Below, in pieces: positions 1 to 6,824 of a stretch of DNA of 10,000 bases (positions are counted from its first letter, which is position 1; each line of letters opens with the position of its first letter). This DNA comes from Flavobacterium sp. (GTDB lineage Bacteria > Bacteroidota > Bacteroidia > Flavobacteriales > Flavobacteriaceae): contig NZ_JAIWOF010000042.1 of assembly GCF_020217025.1 (NCBI RefSeq), forward strand, positions 1 through 10,000. Direction: 5' to 3'. Position numbers and translations under genes: made by a program. Below the pieces are notes generated by a model. It saw nothing but the letters and a program-made list of their open reading frames with translations. It was not told the DNA's origin and did no database searches.

Positions 1-1977
1 TAACTTGTCTAATTTGTCAGCAATTTGTTCCGCTTTTTGTTCTACATAAAAACGCTTCGTTAATTCAACTAATTGCTCTAAATTTTGTTGTTGATTTTTA
101 GCGTTTTGTTTTAACTTATCGGCTTTATCAAACAATTTATCTTTCTCTAATTTCTTAGAAAGTTCTTCTAACTCTTTCAATAATTTTTCGTTTTTCTCAG
201 CTTGTTTTTCGGCTTCTTCTAAACGACGTAATAATTCTTCTTTGTCTTTATCTTGTGATTTCGGATTGAATTCTTCCAAATTATCAGTTAACTTTTTAGT
301 GAATTCTTTCATCATTTCGTCTTGTTGTTTTTGACGATTGATAAAGTCTTCCACTTTCTTCTGATCTTTGAAATCTAAATTAGATTTCTCTTTATTCATT
401 TTTTGCAGTTTGTCTAATTCCGATAACTGCTTCTCTTGATTCTGTAGCGATTTTTCTAAACTATTGATGTTTTCATTCTGCTCTTGCAACTGTTTGTCTT
501 CCTTTTGGTCTTCAGTCAATTCATAATGAAGAAAAACAGATGATTTTGTGCTTTTATAATTATTAACTACATCATTATCAAATACTTCAAAGTAATATTC
601 GTAATTTACACCTTCTTCAATCGATAAACCATTAGGAAATGAATAAATAAATTGATCCACTGCTTGTTTGTTAATCGCTAAATTCGCTTTTCGAGTTGCA
701 GAAGGGTTTCCTTTTGGATAAAAAACAACTTGCAACTTCGATAAACCATGATCATCGGCAACTTGACCAATCATAATTTTGGATTTTAACTTTAATGAAT
801 CAGGAGCAATTTGAACTGAAATTGTTGGGTATTGATCTTTGATAGTTGCGATTTGATACGACAATTTTTCGAACTCGTTGATGTTTCTATTCGATGTAAT
901 TACTTCGTAACTCAAATTATCCGATATTCTTCTTGAAAGCGAAAAGATATTTTCTTTATTAGCGAAAACACTCACTTGATTGTTTGATTTGAAACTAACT
1001 TTATCGGTTGCCAAAGCGTTAATTCTCCAATTCACAACTGTTCCTTCTGGAACGACTGCATTTCCAGTTCCTTGAATCACTTCCGATTTTTTTCCTAAAT
1101 AAGAAGGATATTGCAACACCATTTCAAAATTGGCAATCGTTGGTACATCCACCACATTAATCTGATACTCTTTCGAATTTAATCCATTCGCTAAAAGCGA
1201 GAAAGTAACATCTTTTGATACTTTTGAAAATGTATATTCAAAAACTCCAGGTTTTGTGCTTTGTAAAAAATATTCTTCATCACCAATTTGAATCGCCACA
1301 TTTTCAGGCAATACTTTTCCTTGTGTTTTCACTTGAAGTACAAAATCGGAATTCTGTTGCGCTGTTAACGATTTATTCAACACCACAAATTCAAACGGAG
1401 CTGGTGGAGCGAATTTCGTTTCATAATTCACAACTCGAGTAAAACTATTTGAGATAACTTCAGAATTTCCGGTTACGAAAAACAAAATCAATAATAGAAT
1501 TGGAACAATCGCATAAGGCAAAAACTTTTTGTTCTTAGCAAAGTTCACTGCGTTTGAAAACGGAATCGGTTGTAAAGAAGCAGCTTTTTGTTCGATCGAA
1601 GCTGCTAATAATTCAGATGTTTGACTTTGATTGGCCAATTGTAAAAAGTTCAACAACTTGTCTTGTACTTCTGAAAAGTGATTACCAATGATTTCTGACG
1701 CTTGTTCGTAATTGATTCCTTGTTGTAATTTGAATAATTTAAACAACGGAAAAGCTATGAATCGAATCAATAAAAACGATTCTACACCAACGAACAACCA
1801 AAACAAAATAGTTCTTCCGAAGGTTGATAACCATAAAAAGTATTCAATCAATAAGGTAAAAATGAAATACAACAAGCCCAACCCGATGAAAAGAATGACT
1901 CCTTTTATCAGTTCGTTGTTGTAAAACTTCTTGATAAACCCTTCAAGCTTATCGAAAATAATGCTTTTTGCTTCCAA
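1..1977 (-). CDS. DUF4175-like large membrane protein with C-terminal coiled coil, 3' end cut by window edge
   Basis: Reading the minus strand, the frame stays open from a stop at 2023-2025 to the left edge, so 659 codons are visible and the C-terminus is missing. Two hydrophobic helices lie at about residues 26-48 and 55-75 and a third at about 154-170 (PYAIVPILLLILFFVTG). A long beta-rich, probably Ig-like extracytoplasmic region follows (about 180-480). From about residue 485 the chain is almost entirely K/E/Q/L heptad-like coiled coil. This architecture matches what is annotated as DUF4175 family protein in flavobacteria; its function is unknown. There is no ATG in frame near the N-terminus. 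TTG at 1977-1975 gives MEAKSIIFDKLEG, the N-terminal length I expect for the family, and lies about 28 bases after a plausible -10 element. ATT at 1980 is a less likely alternative. The coding frame is certain; the family name is from memory and moderately sure. Confidence 0.78.
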   Translation of the reverse strand, partial: MEAKSIIFDKLEGFIKKFYNNELIKGVILFIGLGLLYFIFTLLIEYFLWLSTFGRTILFWLFVGVESFLLIRFIAFPLFKLFKLQQGINYEQASEIIGNHFSEVQDKLLNFLQLANQSQTSELLAASIEQKAASLQPIPFSNAVNFAKNKKFLPYAIVPILLLILFFVTGNSEVISNSFTRVVNYETKFAPPAPFEFVVLNKSLTAQQNSDFVLQVKTQGKVLPENVAIQIGDEEYFLQSTKPGVFEYTFSKVSKDVTFSLLANGLNSKEYQINVVDVPTIANFEMVLQYPSYLGKKSEVIQGTGNAVVPEGTVVNWRINALATDKVSFKSNNQVSVFANKENIFSLSRRISDNLSYEVITSNRNINEFEKLSYQIATIKDQYPTISVQIAPDSLKLKSKIMIGQVADDHGLSKLQVVFYPKGNPSATRKANLAINKQAVDQFIYSFPNGLSIEEGVNYEYYFEVFDNDVVNNYKSTKSSVFLHYELTEDQKEDKQLQEQNENINSLEKSLQNQEKQLSELDKLQKMNKEKSNLDFKDQKKVEDFINRQKQQDEMMKEFTKKLTDNLEEFNPKSQDKDKEELLRRLEEAEKQAEKNEKLLKELEELSKKLEKDKLFDKADKLKQNAKNQQQNLEQLVELTKRFYVEQKAEQIADKLDKL

Positions 1978-2004
1978 AATTGTTGATATACTGTTTATAA
2001 CTGA

Positions 2005-2035
2005 TAAAAATACAACATCTTCCTAGAATTGTCAA
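2005..2035 (-). promoter_or_regulatory. Promoter candidate for the DUF4175-like gene
   Basis: On the minus strand TTGACA (2035-2030) is followed after 17 bases by TATTTTTA (2012-2005). This agrees with 7 of 8 positions of the Bacteroidota -7 element TAnnTTTG, counting the two free positions, and also reads as a -35/-10 pair. A start of transcription near 2000 would leave a leader of about 20-25 bases before the TTG at 1977. That supports the TTG start and rules out a start further upstream in the same frame. Confidence 0.45.
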
Positions 2036-2082
2036 TAGGTTTTTAGTGAAACTTAACACTTTAAAAATGTTCAAAATTAAAA

Positions 2083-2211
2083 ACCACATAGAAACATAGT
2101 TAATAAAATATGGGAAAAGGCGTTACACTAACAATAGAAATCATAGAAATACTATGTGCATCCGACAAGGATATGTAAAACTTAAAAGAAAAATCTATGT
2201 TTCTATGTGGT
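2083..2211. repeat. 129-base element bounded by 17-base perfect inverted repeats
   Basis: The left arm accacatagaaacatag (2083-2099) is repeated exactly in reverse complement at 2195-2211. The interior has a second small palindrome, catag-aaata-ctatg (2142-2156), so the word catagaaa appears at 2087 and 2142 and in reverse at 2200. No clear target-site duplication flanks the arms and there is no reading frame inside. The form is that of a short non-autonomous intergenic repeat or a long-range RNA hairpin. I recall similar words in other flavobacterial intergenic regions, but that recollection is unverified. Confidence 0.7.
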
Positions 2212-2252
2212 AAAAAATACTATTAAATGGATTAAAAAGATAAGTTTTTCAA

Positions 2253-2280
2253 ACTTCCAACTTCTAACTTCTAACTTCTA
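2253..2280 (+). repeat. Four tandem 7-base repeats (acttcta) directly upstream of the gltX promoter element
   Basis: The units are acttcca at 2253-2259 and then acttcta at 2260-2266, 2267-2273 and 2274-2280. The array ends two bases before the -7 element at 2283, so it occupies the place where the -33 element would be. A change in unit number would shift whatever lies upstream by 7 bases. Confidence 0.85.
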
Positions 2281-2282
2281 AT

Positions 2283-2290
2283 TATCTTTG
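2283..2290 (+). promoter_or_regulatory. gltX promoter, -7 element TATCTTTG
   Basis: TATCTTTG matches the Bacteroidota -7 consensus TAnnTTTG at every fixed position and lies 16 bases before the gltX ATG at 2307. The leader would be only about 10 bases long, with no Shine-Dalgarno sequence. No TTTG-like -33 element is seen because that region is filled by the 7-base repeats. The ten bases TATCTTTGCA recur exactly in front of glnS. Confidence 0.65.
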
Positions 2291-2306
2291 CACAAAATTT
2301 AATGAA

Positions 2307-3803
2307 ATGTCAGTAAGAGTAAGATTTGCACCAAGTCCAACCGGGCCTTTGCATATTGGTGGTGTTCGTACCGCTTTATTCAATTATTTATTTGCTAAAA
2401 AACATGGTGGTACTTTCTATTTACGAATTGAAGATACCGATCAAACGCGTTTTGTTCCTGGAGCAGAAGCTTACATTTTTGAAGCTTTAGAATGGTTAGG
2501 AATTGCACCAGATGAAACCGTAGGAAAGAATGAAAAATTTGGACCTTACCGTCAAAGCGAACGAAAAGCGATGTACCAACAATATGCAGACCAACTGATT
2601 AATTCAGGTTGGGCGTATTATGCTTTTGATACGGCTGAAAGTTTAGATGCGATGCGAAAAGAAGCGGAAGCAAACGGTAAAACGTTTATTTACAATCATT
2701 CGGTAAGAGAACAATTAGATAACTCATTGACGGTTTCACGTGAAAAAGTAGCAGAACGAATTGCAGCTGGCGAACAATATGTTATCCGATTTAAAACACC
2801 TGTGAATGAAATTTTAGAATTGAAAGACATTATTCGTGGCGACATTAAATTTGATACGAATTTATTAGACGATAAAGTATTGTTCAAGTCGGATGGTATG
2901 CCAACGTACCATTTAGCGAATATTGTGGATGACCATTTGATGGAAACTTCGCATGTAATTCGTGGTGAAGAATGGTTGCCAAGTTTGCCTTTACATCATT
3001 TATTATACAAAGCCTTTGGATGGAACGCACCTGAATTTGCGCATTTACCCTTGATTTTAAAACCAATTGGAAACGGAAAATTATCAAAACGTGATGGTGA
3101 TAAAATGGGATTCCCAGTATTTCCTTTGGAATGGAAAACAGAAGAAGGAATTTCATCTGGTTACAGAGAAAACGGATTTTTCCCTGAAGCAGTTATCAAC
3201 TTTTTAGCTTTATTAGGTTGGAATGACGGAACCGAACAAGAGATTTTCTCATTAGAAGAATTGGTGGAAAAATTTGATTTAAACCGAATTCACAAAGCAG
3301 GAGCAAAGTTTGACCCTGAGAAAAACAAATGGTTCAATCATCAGTATTTACAAAAGCAAAGTGATACAAGTTTAGCGGAAAGCTTTAAAACTATTTTAGA
3401 TAAAAAAGGAATCTCAACTTCTCTTGATTTGGTAAAAGTGGTTTCTTTGATTAAAGAAAGAGCGCATTTTGTGAATGAGTTTTGGGATTTAGCCGATTAT
3501 TTCTTTGAAGCTCCAACTTCCTACGATGAAAAAGCAGCTAAAAACTGGAAAGAAGAAACGCCAACTTTAATGCAACAAGTGATTTCTGAATTAGAAAAGA
3601 TAGAAGATTTTACTTCTGCTAACATCGAAACCTTATTAAAAGAATGGATGACAGCTAACGAAATTGGAATGGGGAAAGTAATGCAACCGTTACGATTGAG
3701 TTTAGTAGGCGCACTAAAAGGCCCACATTTATTTGACATCATCGAAATGATAGGAAAAGCCGAAACGGTAAAAAGAATAGAAAAAGCAATTGCTAGTTTA
3801 TAA
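2307..3803 (+). CDS. gltX: Glutamate--tRNA ligase (GluRS)
   Basis: A class I synthetase that activates glutamate with ATP and charges tRNA-Glu in the cytoplasm. The 498-residue length is normal for the family. The N-terminal Rossmann fold opens with RFAPSPTGPLHIGG, giving the HIGH motif as HIGG at 16-19. The KMSKS loop is KLSKR at 258-262. Just after it comes a segment (about 268-295, including FPVFPLEW and SSGYRENG) that I associate with GluRS of Bacteroidota. The anticodon-binding helical domain fills roughly 350-498. The protein contains no cysteine, so the zinc site found in E. coli-type GluRS is absent, as in some other GluRS. The start is set by the conserved N-terminus and the promoter. 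A glnS gene nearby suggests this enzyme need not misacylate tRNA-Gln. It ends at a strong terminator and appears to be transcribed alone. Confidence 0.98.
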   Translation: MSVRVRFAPSPTGPLHIGGVRTALFNYLFAKKHGGTFYLRIEDTDQTRFVPGAEAYIFEALEWLGIAPDETVGKNEKFGPYRQSERKAMYQQYADQLINSGWAYYAFDTAESLDAMRKEAEANGKTFIYNHSVREQLDNSLTVSREKVAERIAAGEQYVIRFKTPVNEILELKDIIRGDIKFDTNLLDDKVLFKSDGMPTYHLANIVDDHLMETSHVIRGEEWLPSLPLHHLLYKAFGWNAPEFAHLPLILKPIGNGKLSKRDGDKMGFPVFPLEWKTEEGISSGYRENGFFPEAVINFLALLGWNDGTEQEIFSLEELVEKFDLNRIHKAGAKFDPEKNKWFNHQYLQKQSDTSLAESFKTILDKKGISTSLDLVKVVSLIKERAHFVNEFWDLADYFFEAPTSYDEKAAKNWKEETPTLMQQVISELEKIEDFTSANIETLLKEWMTANEIGMGKVMQPLRLSLVGALKGPHLFDIIEMIGKAETVKRIEKAIASL

Positions 3804-3807
3804 AAAG

Positions 3808-3836
3808 AAACCCTCTGAAATTCAGAGGGTTTTTTT
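3808..3836. terminator. Bidirectional intrinsic terminator between gltX and the convergent secreted-protein gene
   Basis: The arms aaaccctctgaa (3808-3819) and ttcagagggttt (3821-3832) form a G+C-rich stem with a minimal loop. On the plus strand it is followed by a run of T to 3836, five bases after the gltX stop codon. On the minus strand it is followed by tttcttttta, so it can also end the transcript of the gene whose stop codon is at 3841. Confidence 0.92.
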
Positions 3837-3840
3837 ATGT

Positions 3841-5304
3841 TTAAAATTTTACAATTTTGTAGTAAGATTCATTATCTGTTTCAAAAACAAAAATTCCATT
3901 TTTTGTGATTTTTGCATGAATATGTTTTTTATCTTCTCCCTTTTTATCTGAAATTGAAGAAACAAACTTTTTAATTTCTGGGTATAATTCTTGTGCGATT
4001 AGTAATTCTAAATTCGCATATTTTTTATCTGATAAAATAAAATTGTCAAATAAAGAATATCTACTCAAGGAAGTTCCACCAAGACTAGATTTAGTTGTGC
4101 TACTTATTTTTTTATAAGTATTAACGTCTCCGTTATTTTTATTTATTTTGAATACATGAGAATTAGCATCATTATAATTAACAGGTCCTTTAGCTACAAA
4201 AATCAATTCTTCATTAGAAAAATCAATTGTGTTTAAACTATAGGTTGTCCAATAACTATTATTTCTTTCTCCAAAACCTTTTGGATCATCAACTTTATAG
4301 TATTTTTTCCAAACCAATTTATCCTCTTTATTAAATTTATAAACATAAAAACCAAGAGGATTATTTTTATTTTGAGTACCTCCAAAAATGTAAAAATCAC
4401 CAGTTACTTTGTCTAAAAAATGGCTATTTATATCTAAATCATATGCCGGTTCAATAGTTGTTGATTCATTTTTGCTATTTAGCCTATTTCTACTAGTGAA
4501 TTTATTATATAAATAATGAAATGCGCCATAAATAGGTTCTATTGTATAACTTTTCTCTTGGATTATTTTACCAGCCATATCATAAATAGATCTATAAAAA
4601 ACACTCGATTTTCCTTCTTTTTCAACAGATTTAGTAATAATCTGAAAAGAATCATTATTAATCATTTCAGGTAAGTAAGCTATTACTTTATGATTAAAAA
4701 GTGAATCGTTTTTTAATCTTGTCATATTTGGTTTATCAATTTTGACTTTAGAAGTTTTAGATGTATTTATATCAAACTTTAATAAATATAAATCTTCTTT
4801 TTCAATTTTATTATTTGATTTATAATTTTTATCGTCTTTGCTTACAATTTCATAAATATATTTATCTGATAATTTAAACTCAATATCACAATCATTAAGT
4901 TTATACATATCAAAATCTTTATAAAAATTCAAAAATTCGCCGACTTTTACTTCTTTAACAATTGGTTGTTTAGCATCTAGATAAAATTTATAGTTAAGCT
5001 TACTTAATAGTTTACCATTAACAATCATAAAATCATTTTTCTTAGGAATTGGAAAAAAATGAATAAATTCCTCATCTTTAAGAATATCTTTAAAAGTTCC
5101 ACTTTCAAATTTTCTTAAATAATTAAAAATAGGTGATTCTCCTGTTTTTTTGTTAGAATTCATTATGAATAATTCATTTTCAGAATTAAATGTATATCTT
5201 ATACTTGAATTAAGCTTATCAAGCTTAGTGTCTAAAATTACTTCTTGGGAAAATGAATTAAGATTAAAAGAAGCAATTAATAATAGTGTTGCAAATTTTC
5301 TCAT
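3841..5304 (-). CDS. Unrecognised secreted or periplasmic protein, very A+T-rich
   Basis: I do not recognise this 487-residue protein. The N-terminus MRKFATLLLIASFNLNSFSQ is a typical flavobacterial signal peptide with cleavage near SFS-Q, and there is no lipobox cysteine. The mature chain is lysine- and asparagine-rich, with alternating beta-like stretches such as GDFYIFGGT and GFYVYKFNKEDKLVW around residues 300-340, reminiscent of propeller-type blades. No further membrane segment and no clear Por-secretion C-terminal domain are seen. The start lies 18 bases after the stop of the upstream barrel gene, so the two are probably cotranscribed and may act together at the envelope. Base composition is lower in G+C than gltX: hand counts gave 9 of 60 at 4801-4860 and 14 of 60 at 4201-4260, against 24 of 60 at 2521-2580. 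The coding call is firm; function is unknown. Confidence 0.8.
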   Translation of the reverse strand: MRKFATLLLIASFNLNSFSQEVILDTKLDKLNSSIRYTFNSENELFIMNSNKKTGESPIFNYLRKFESGTFKDILKDEEFIHFFPIPKKNDFMIVNGKLLSKLNYKFYLDAKQPIVKEVKVGEFLNFYKDFDMYKLNDCDIEFKLSDKYIYEIVSKDDKNYKSNNKIEKEDLYLLKFDINTSKTSKVKIDKPNMTRLKNDSLFNHKVIAYLPEMINNDSFQIITKSVEKEGKSSVFYRSIYDMAGKIIQEKSYTIEPIYGAFHYLYNKFTSRNRLNSKNESTTIEPAYDLDINSHFLDKVTGDFYIFGGTQNKNNPLGFYVYKFNKEDKLVWKKYYKVDDPKGFGERNNSYWTTYSLNTIDFSNEELIFVAKGPVNYNDANSHVFKINKNNGDVNTYKKISSTTKSSLGGTSLSRYSLFDNFILSDKKYANLELLIAQELYPEIKKFVSSISDKKGEDKKHIHAKITKNGIFVFETDNESYYKIVKF

Positions 5305-5322
5305 GTTGTTTAAATAAAATAA

Positions 5323-5997
5323 TTAATATCTTCCAAATTTATATGATAATGTTAATGAAATTGAGCTCATTTTTGCGTCTCCAACACTTTCGCCTTCAAC
5401 AAAACCAAATTCTCCAATTTCTCCAGCAGACTTAACATCTTTGAAATGATTACTCAAACCGTAATTATAGCTTACGCGAGCTTTAAATTTGTTGTATGTA
5501 GCATTTAATCCAAAACTCACCCCAACTGTTAATCCATTACTATTGGTTAATAATTCATCTTTTGAAGTCCCGCTTGGAAAATAACTTGGAGTTGTATCAT
5601 AAGTATCATCTTTTGAACTTATTTTTCCTAAATTAATTAAAAACCCAACTATTGGACCAAAGTAAAGTTTATCTTCTTCAGGAGATGATAAATTATAAGT
5701 TAAATAAGTATTTACTTGATATCCTCCGAAATTATAAAGGTCTTTGTTACCGTTTACATTTTGTAACTCAATTGGATTGTTCATATATAATACTTCTAGT
5801 TGAGTGCTAAAACGTTCACTGTAACCCATTACAGCACCAAAACCTATTTGATAACCTAAACCACTGCTTTTTGCAACAACAGCATCTGTAGACAATGAAG
5901 AACTATTTGTTCCTGCTAAAAAATAAAAACCTGTTCTTTCCTGAGCATTCATTAAATGAAAAGTAAAAAATAAGATAAAAAAAGATAATCTCTTCAT
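5323..5997 (-). CDS. Outer-membrane beta-barrel protein (PorT-like OMP fold)
   Basis: The 224-residue protein starts with a signal peptide (MKRLSFFILFFTFHLMNAQ, cleavage near residue 19). It continues with alternating amphipathic strands typical of small eight-stranded barrels: GYQIGFGAVMGY (48-59), LYFGPIVGFLINLG (111-124), GLTVGVSFGLNATY (145-158), ARVSYNYGLSNHF (173-185) and a terminal strand ending SYKFGRY. The last residue is aromatic, as usual for proteins inserted by the BAM machinery. This fits the outer-membrane barrel families common in Bacteroidota; the ligand or partner is unknown. It precedes the secreted-protein gene by 18 bases and probably heads a two-gene transcript. It is distantly similar to the next gene upstream (6078-6725). 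A -7-like element lies 33 bases upstream, inside a hairpin. Confidence 0.88.
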   Translation of the reverse strand: MKRLSFFILFFTFHLMNAQERTGFYFLAGTNSSSLSTDAVVAKSSGLGYQIGFGAVMGYSERFSTQLEVLYMNNPIELQNVNGNKDLYNFGGYQVNTYLTYNLSSPEEDKLYFGPIVGFLINLGKISSKDDTYDTTPSYFPSGTSKDELLTNSNGLTVGVSFGLNATYNKFKARVSYNYGLSNHFKDVKSAGEIGEFGFVEGESVGDAKMSSISLTLSYKFGRY

Positions 5998-6022
5998 AAA
6001 TAAGAATTTGTTTTTTAAACAA

Positions 6023-6053
6023 GAAAGCTCAAATATAAAATATTTGAGCTTTC
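6023..6053 (-). terminator. Hairpin downstream of the 6078-6725 gene, possible terminator
   Basis: A perfect 13-base inverted repeat (gaaagctcaaata, 6023-6035, and its complement at 6041-6053) encloses a 5-base loop. It lies 25 bases past the stop codon of the upstream barrel gene. On the minus strand the T-rich tail (ttgttt) is weak. The run of T is better on the plus strand, where nothing upstream appears to be transcribed. It may act as a terminator or attenuator between the two barrel genes. Confidence 0.5.
6030..6037 (-). promoter_or_regulatory. -7-like element TATATTTG ahead of the 5323-5997 gene, inside the hairpin
   Basis: On the minus strand TATATTTG matches TAnnTTTG at all fixed positions. 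It would give a leader of about 25-30 bases to the start codon at 5997. A TTG lies only 15 bases upstream of it, shorter than the usual spacing of about 19-21, so the -33 element is not convincing. The site overlaps the hairpin at 6023-6053. Confidence 0.35.
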
Positions 6054-6077
6054 AATTTTTATTTTTTTGTAAGTATT

Positions 6078-6725
6078 TTACAAATATATTGTAATCTGAC
6101 CACTAATCAAACCAATATTTCCTTTCATTTTTTCGCCAAGTAACTTAACGTTGTCGTTGTTTTTTAGGTTTCCAAAGAAATTAGTTAAACCATATTGATA
6201 GCCAATTCTTGCTCTAACGTTTTTAATTCCGCCGTTAATCCCAACATAAATGTTTGCATTAAATTTTGAAACATCTAGAATGTCTTTGGCAATTAAACCT
6301 GGTTGGTCTAATAATAAATTGTTTTCGTCGTTTTTATTAACTCCTAATTTTCCATTTACTTGTAAAACGGGACCAAATTCTAAATTCAAATGGTCTTCAA
6401 TGGCAACATAACTAGGAACAATATAAATTTGAACCGCTGACATTTTGAAACTTGTTTGAGTTTGGATAAATCCTTTTTGAGTAGGAATCGAAAAATTACT
6501 ATCGGTAAAAAACATACCAAAACTCATTTGCCAATTGTTGTAATAATTTCCTCTAACACTTAAACCTCCGATCCATCCACTTTCTGGTGTTACGGTAAAA
6601 TTATCGGTAAAAATATTTAATTGGGTTAAACCCCCACCTATTCCAATTCGATTACTGTCTTTGTTACCACGTTGCGCAATTGCAACTGTTGAAATCATAA
6701 GGAATATGAAAGCTAATTTCTTCAT
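6078..6725 (-). CDS. Outer-membrane beta-barrel protein, distant relative of the 5323-5997 product
   Basis: The 215-residue protein has a signal peptide (MKKLAFIFLMISTVAIAQ, cleavage near residue 18) and alternating beta strands of a small outer-membrane barrel: NRIGIGGGL (25-33), WIGGLSVRGNYY (51-62), LNLEFGPVL (113-121) and ARIGYQYGLTNFF (172-184). The last segment lines up with ARVSYNYGLSNHF at almost the same position in the neighbouring protein, suggesting an old tandem duplication. The C-terminus ends TIYL, without the usual final aromatic residue. The frame can be extended seven codons upstream to a TTG at 6746, but that TTG is the last three bases of the promoter -7 element. The ATG at 6725, which starts directly at MKK of the signal peptide, is therefore the right start. 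No ligand can be assigned. Confidence 0.88.
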   Translation of the reverse strand: MKKLAFIFLMISTVAIAQRGNKDSNRIGIGGGLTQLNIFTDNFTVTPESGWIGGLSVRGNYYNNWQMSFGMFFTDSNFSIPTQKGFIQTQTSFKMSAVQIYIVPSYVAIEDHLNLEFGPVLQVNGKLGVNKNDENNLLLDQPGLIAKDILDVSKFNANIYVGINGGIKNVRARIGYQYGLTNFFGNLKNNDNVKLLGEKMKGNIGLISGQITIYL

Positions 6726-6743
6726 TTGTAAAAATTTAAGCGC

Positions 6744-6751
6744 CAAAAGTA
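6744..6751 (-). promoter_or_regulatory. Promoter -7 element TACTTTTG for the 6078-6725 gene
   Basis: On the minus strand TACTTTTG matches TAnnTTTG at every fixed position and lies 18 bases before the ATG at 6725. No clear TTTG -33 element is present. The element includes the alternative TTG start codon, so transcription must begin downstream of that codon. I found no equally good element on the plus strand for the divergent SPFH gene, though TAACTTTT at 6773-6780 is close. Confidence 0.62.
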
Positions 6752-6824
6752 AACTTAAAAATTGGTTTTTTGTAACTTTTTACTTTAAAAAGCGTATAAT
6801 GATTATAACTAAAACTATAAAATT

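Larger units (their letters stand above)
1978..2306. other. 329-base intergenic region between divergent DUF4175-like gene and gltX
   Basis: This gap contains no convincing gene on either strand. From left to right it holds a promoter candidate for the minus-strand gene, a 129-base inverted-repeat element, an A+T-rich stretch, a tandem 7-base repeat and the gltX promoter. The two genes are transcribed away from each other, so both promoters must lie here. Confidence 0.8.

Noticed and set aside
1215..1924. Plus-strand frames of 70-75 codons opposite the large membrane protein
   Set aside because: They run antisense to a continuous, well-supported minus-strand coding frame, and the peptides show no domain or signal features.
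2696..3742. Minus-strand open frames inside gltX
   Set aside because: They are antisense shadows of a fully conserved synthetase gene, with no promoter and no recognisable product.
6726..6746. Seven-codon N-terminal extension of the 6078-6725 barrel protein from a TTG start
   Set aside because: The TTG is part of the -7 promoter element, and the signal peptide starts naturally at the ATG at 6725.
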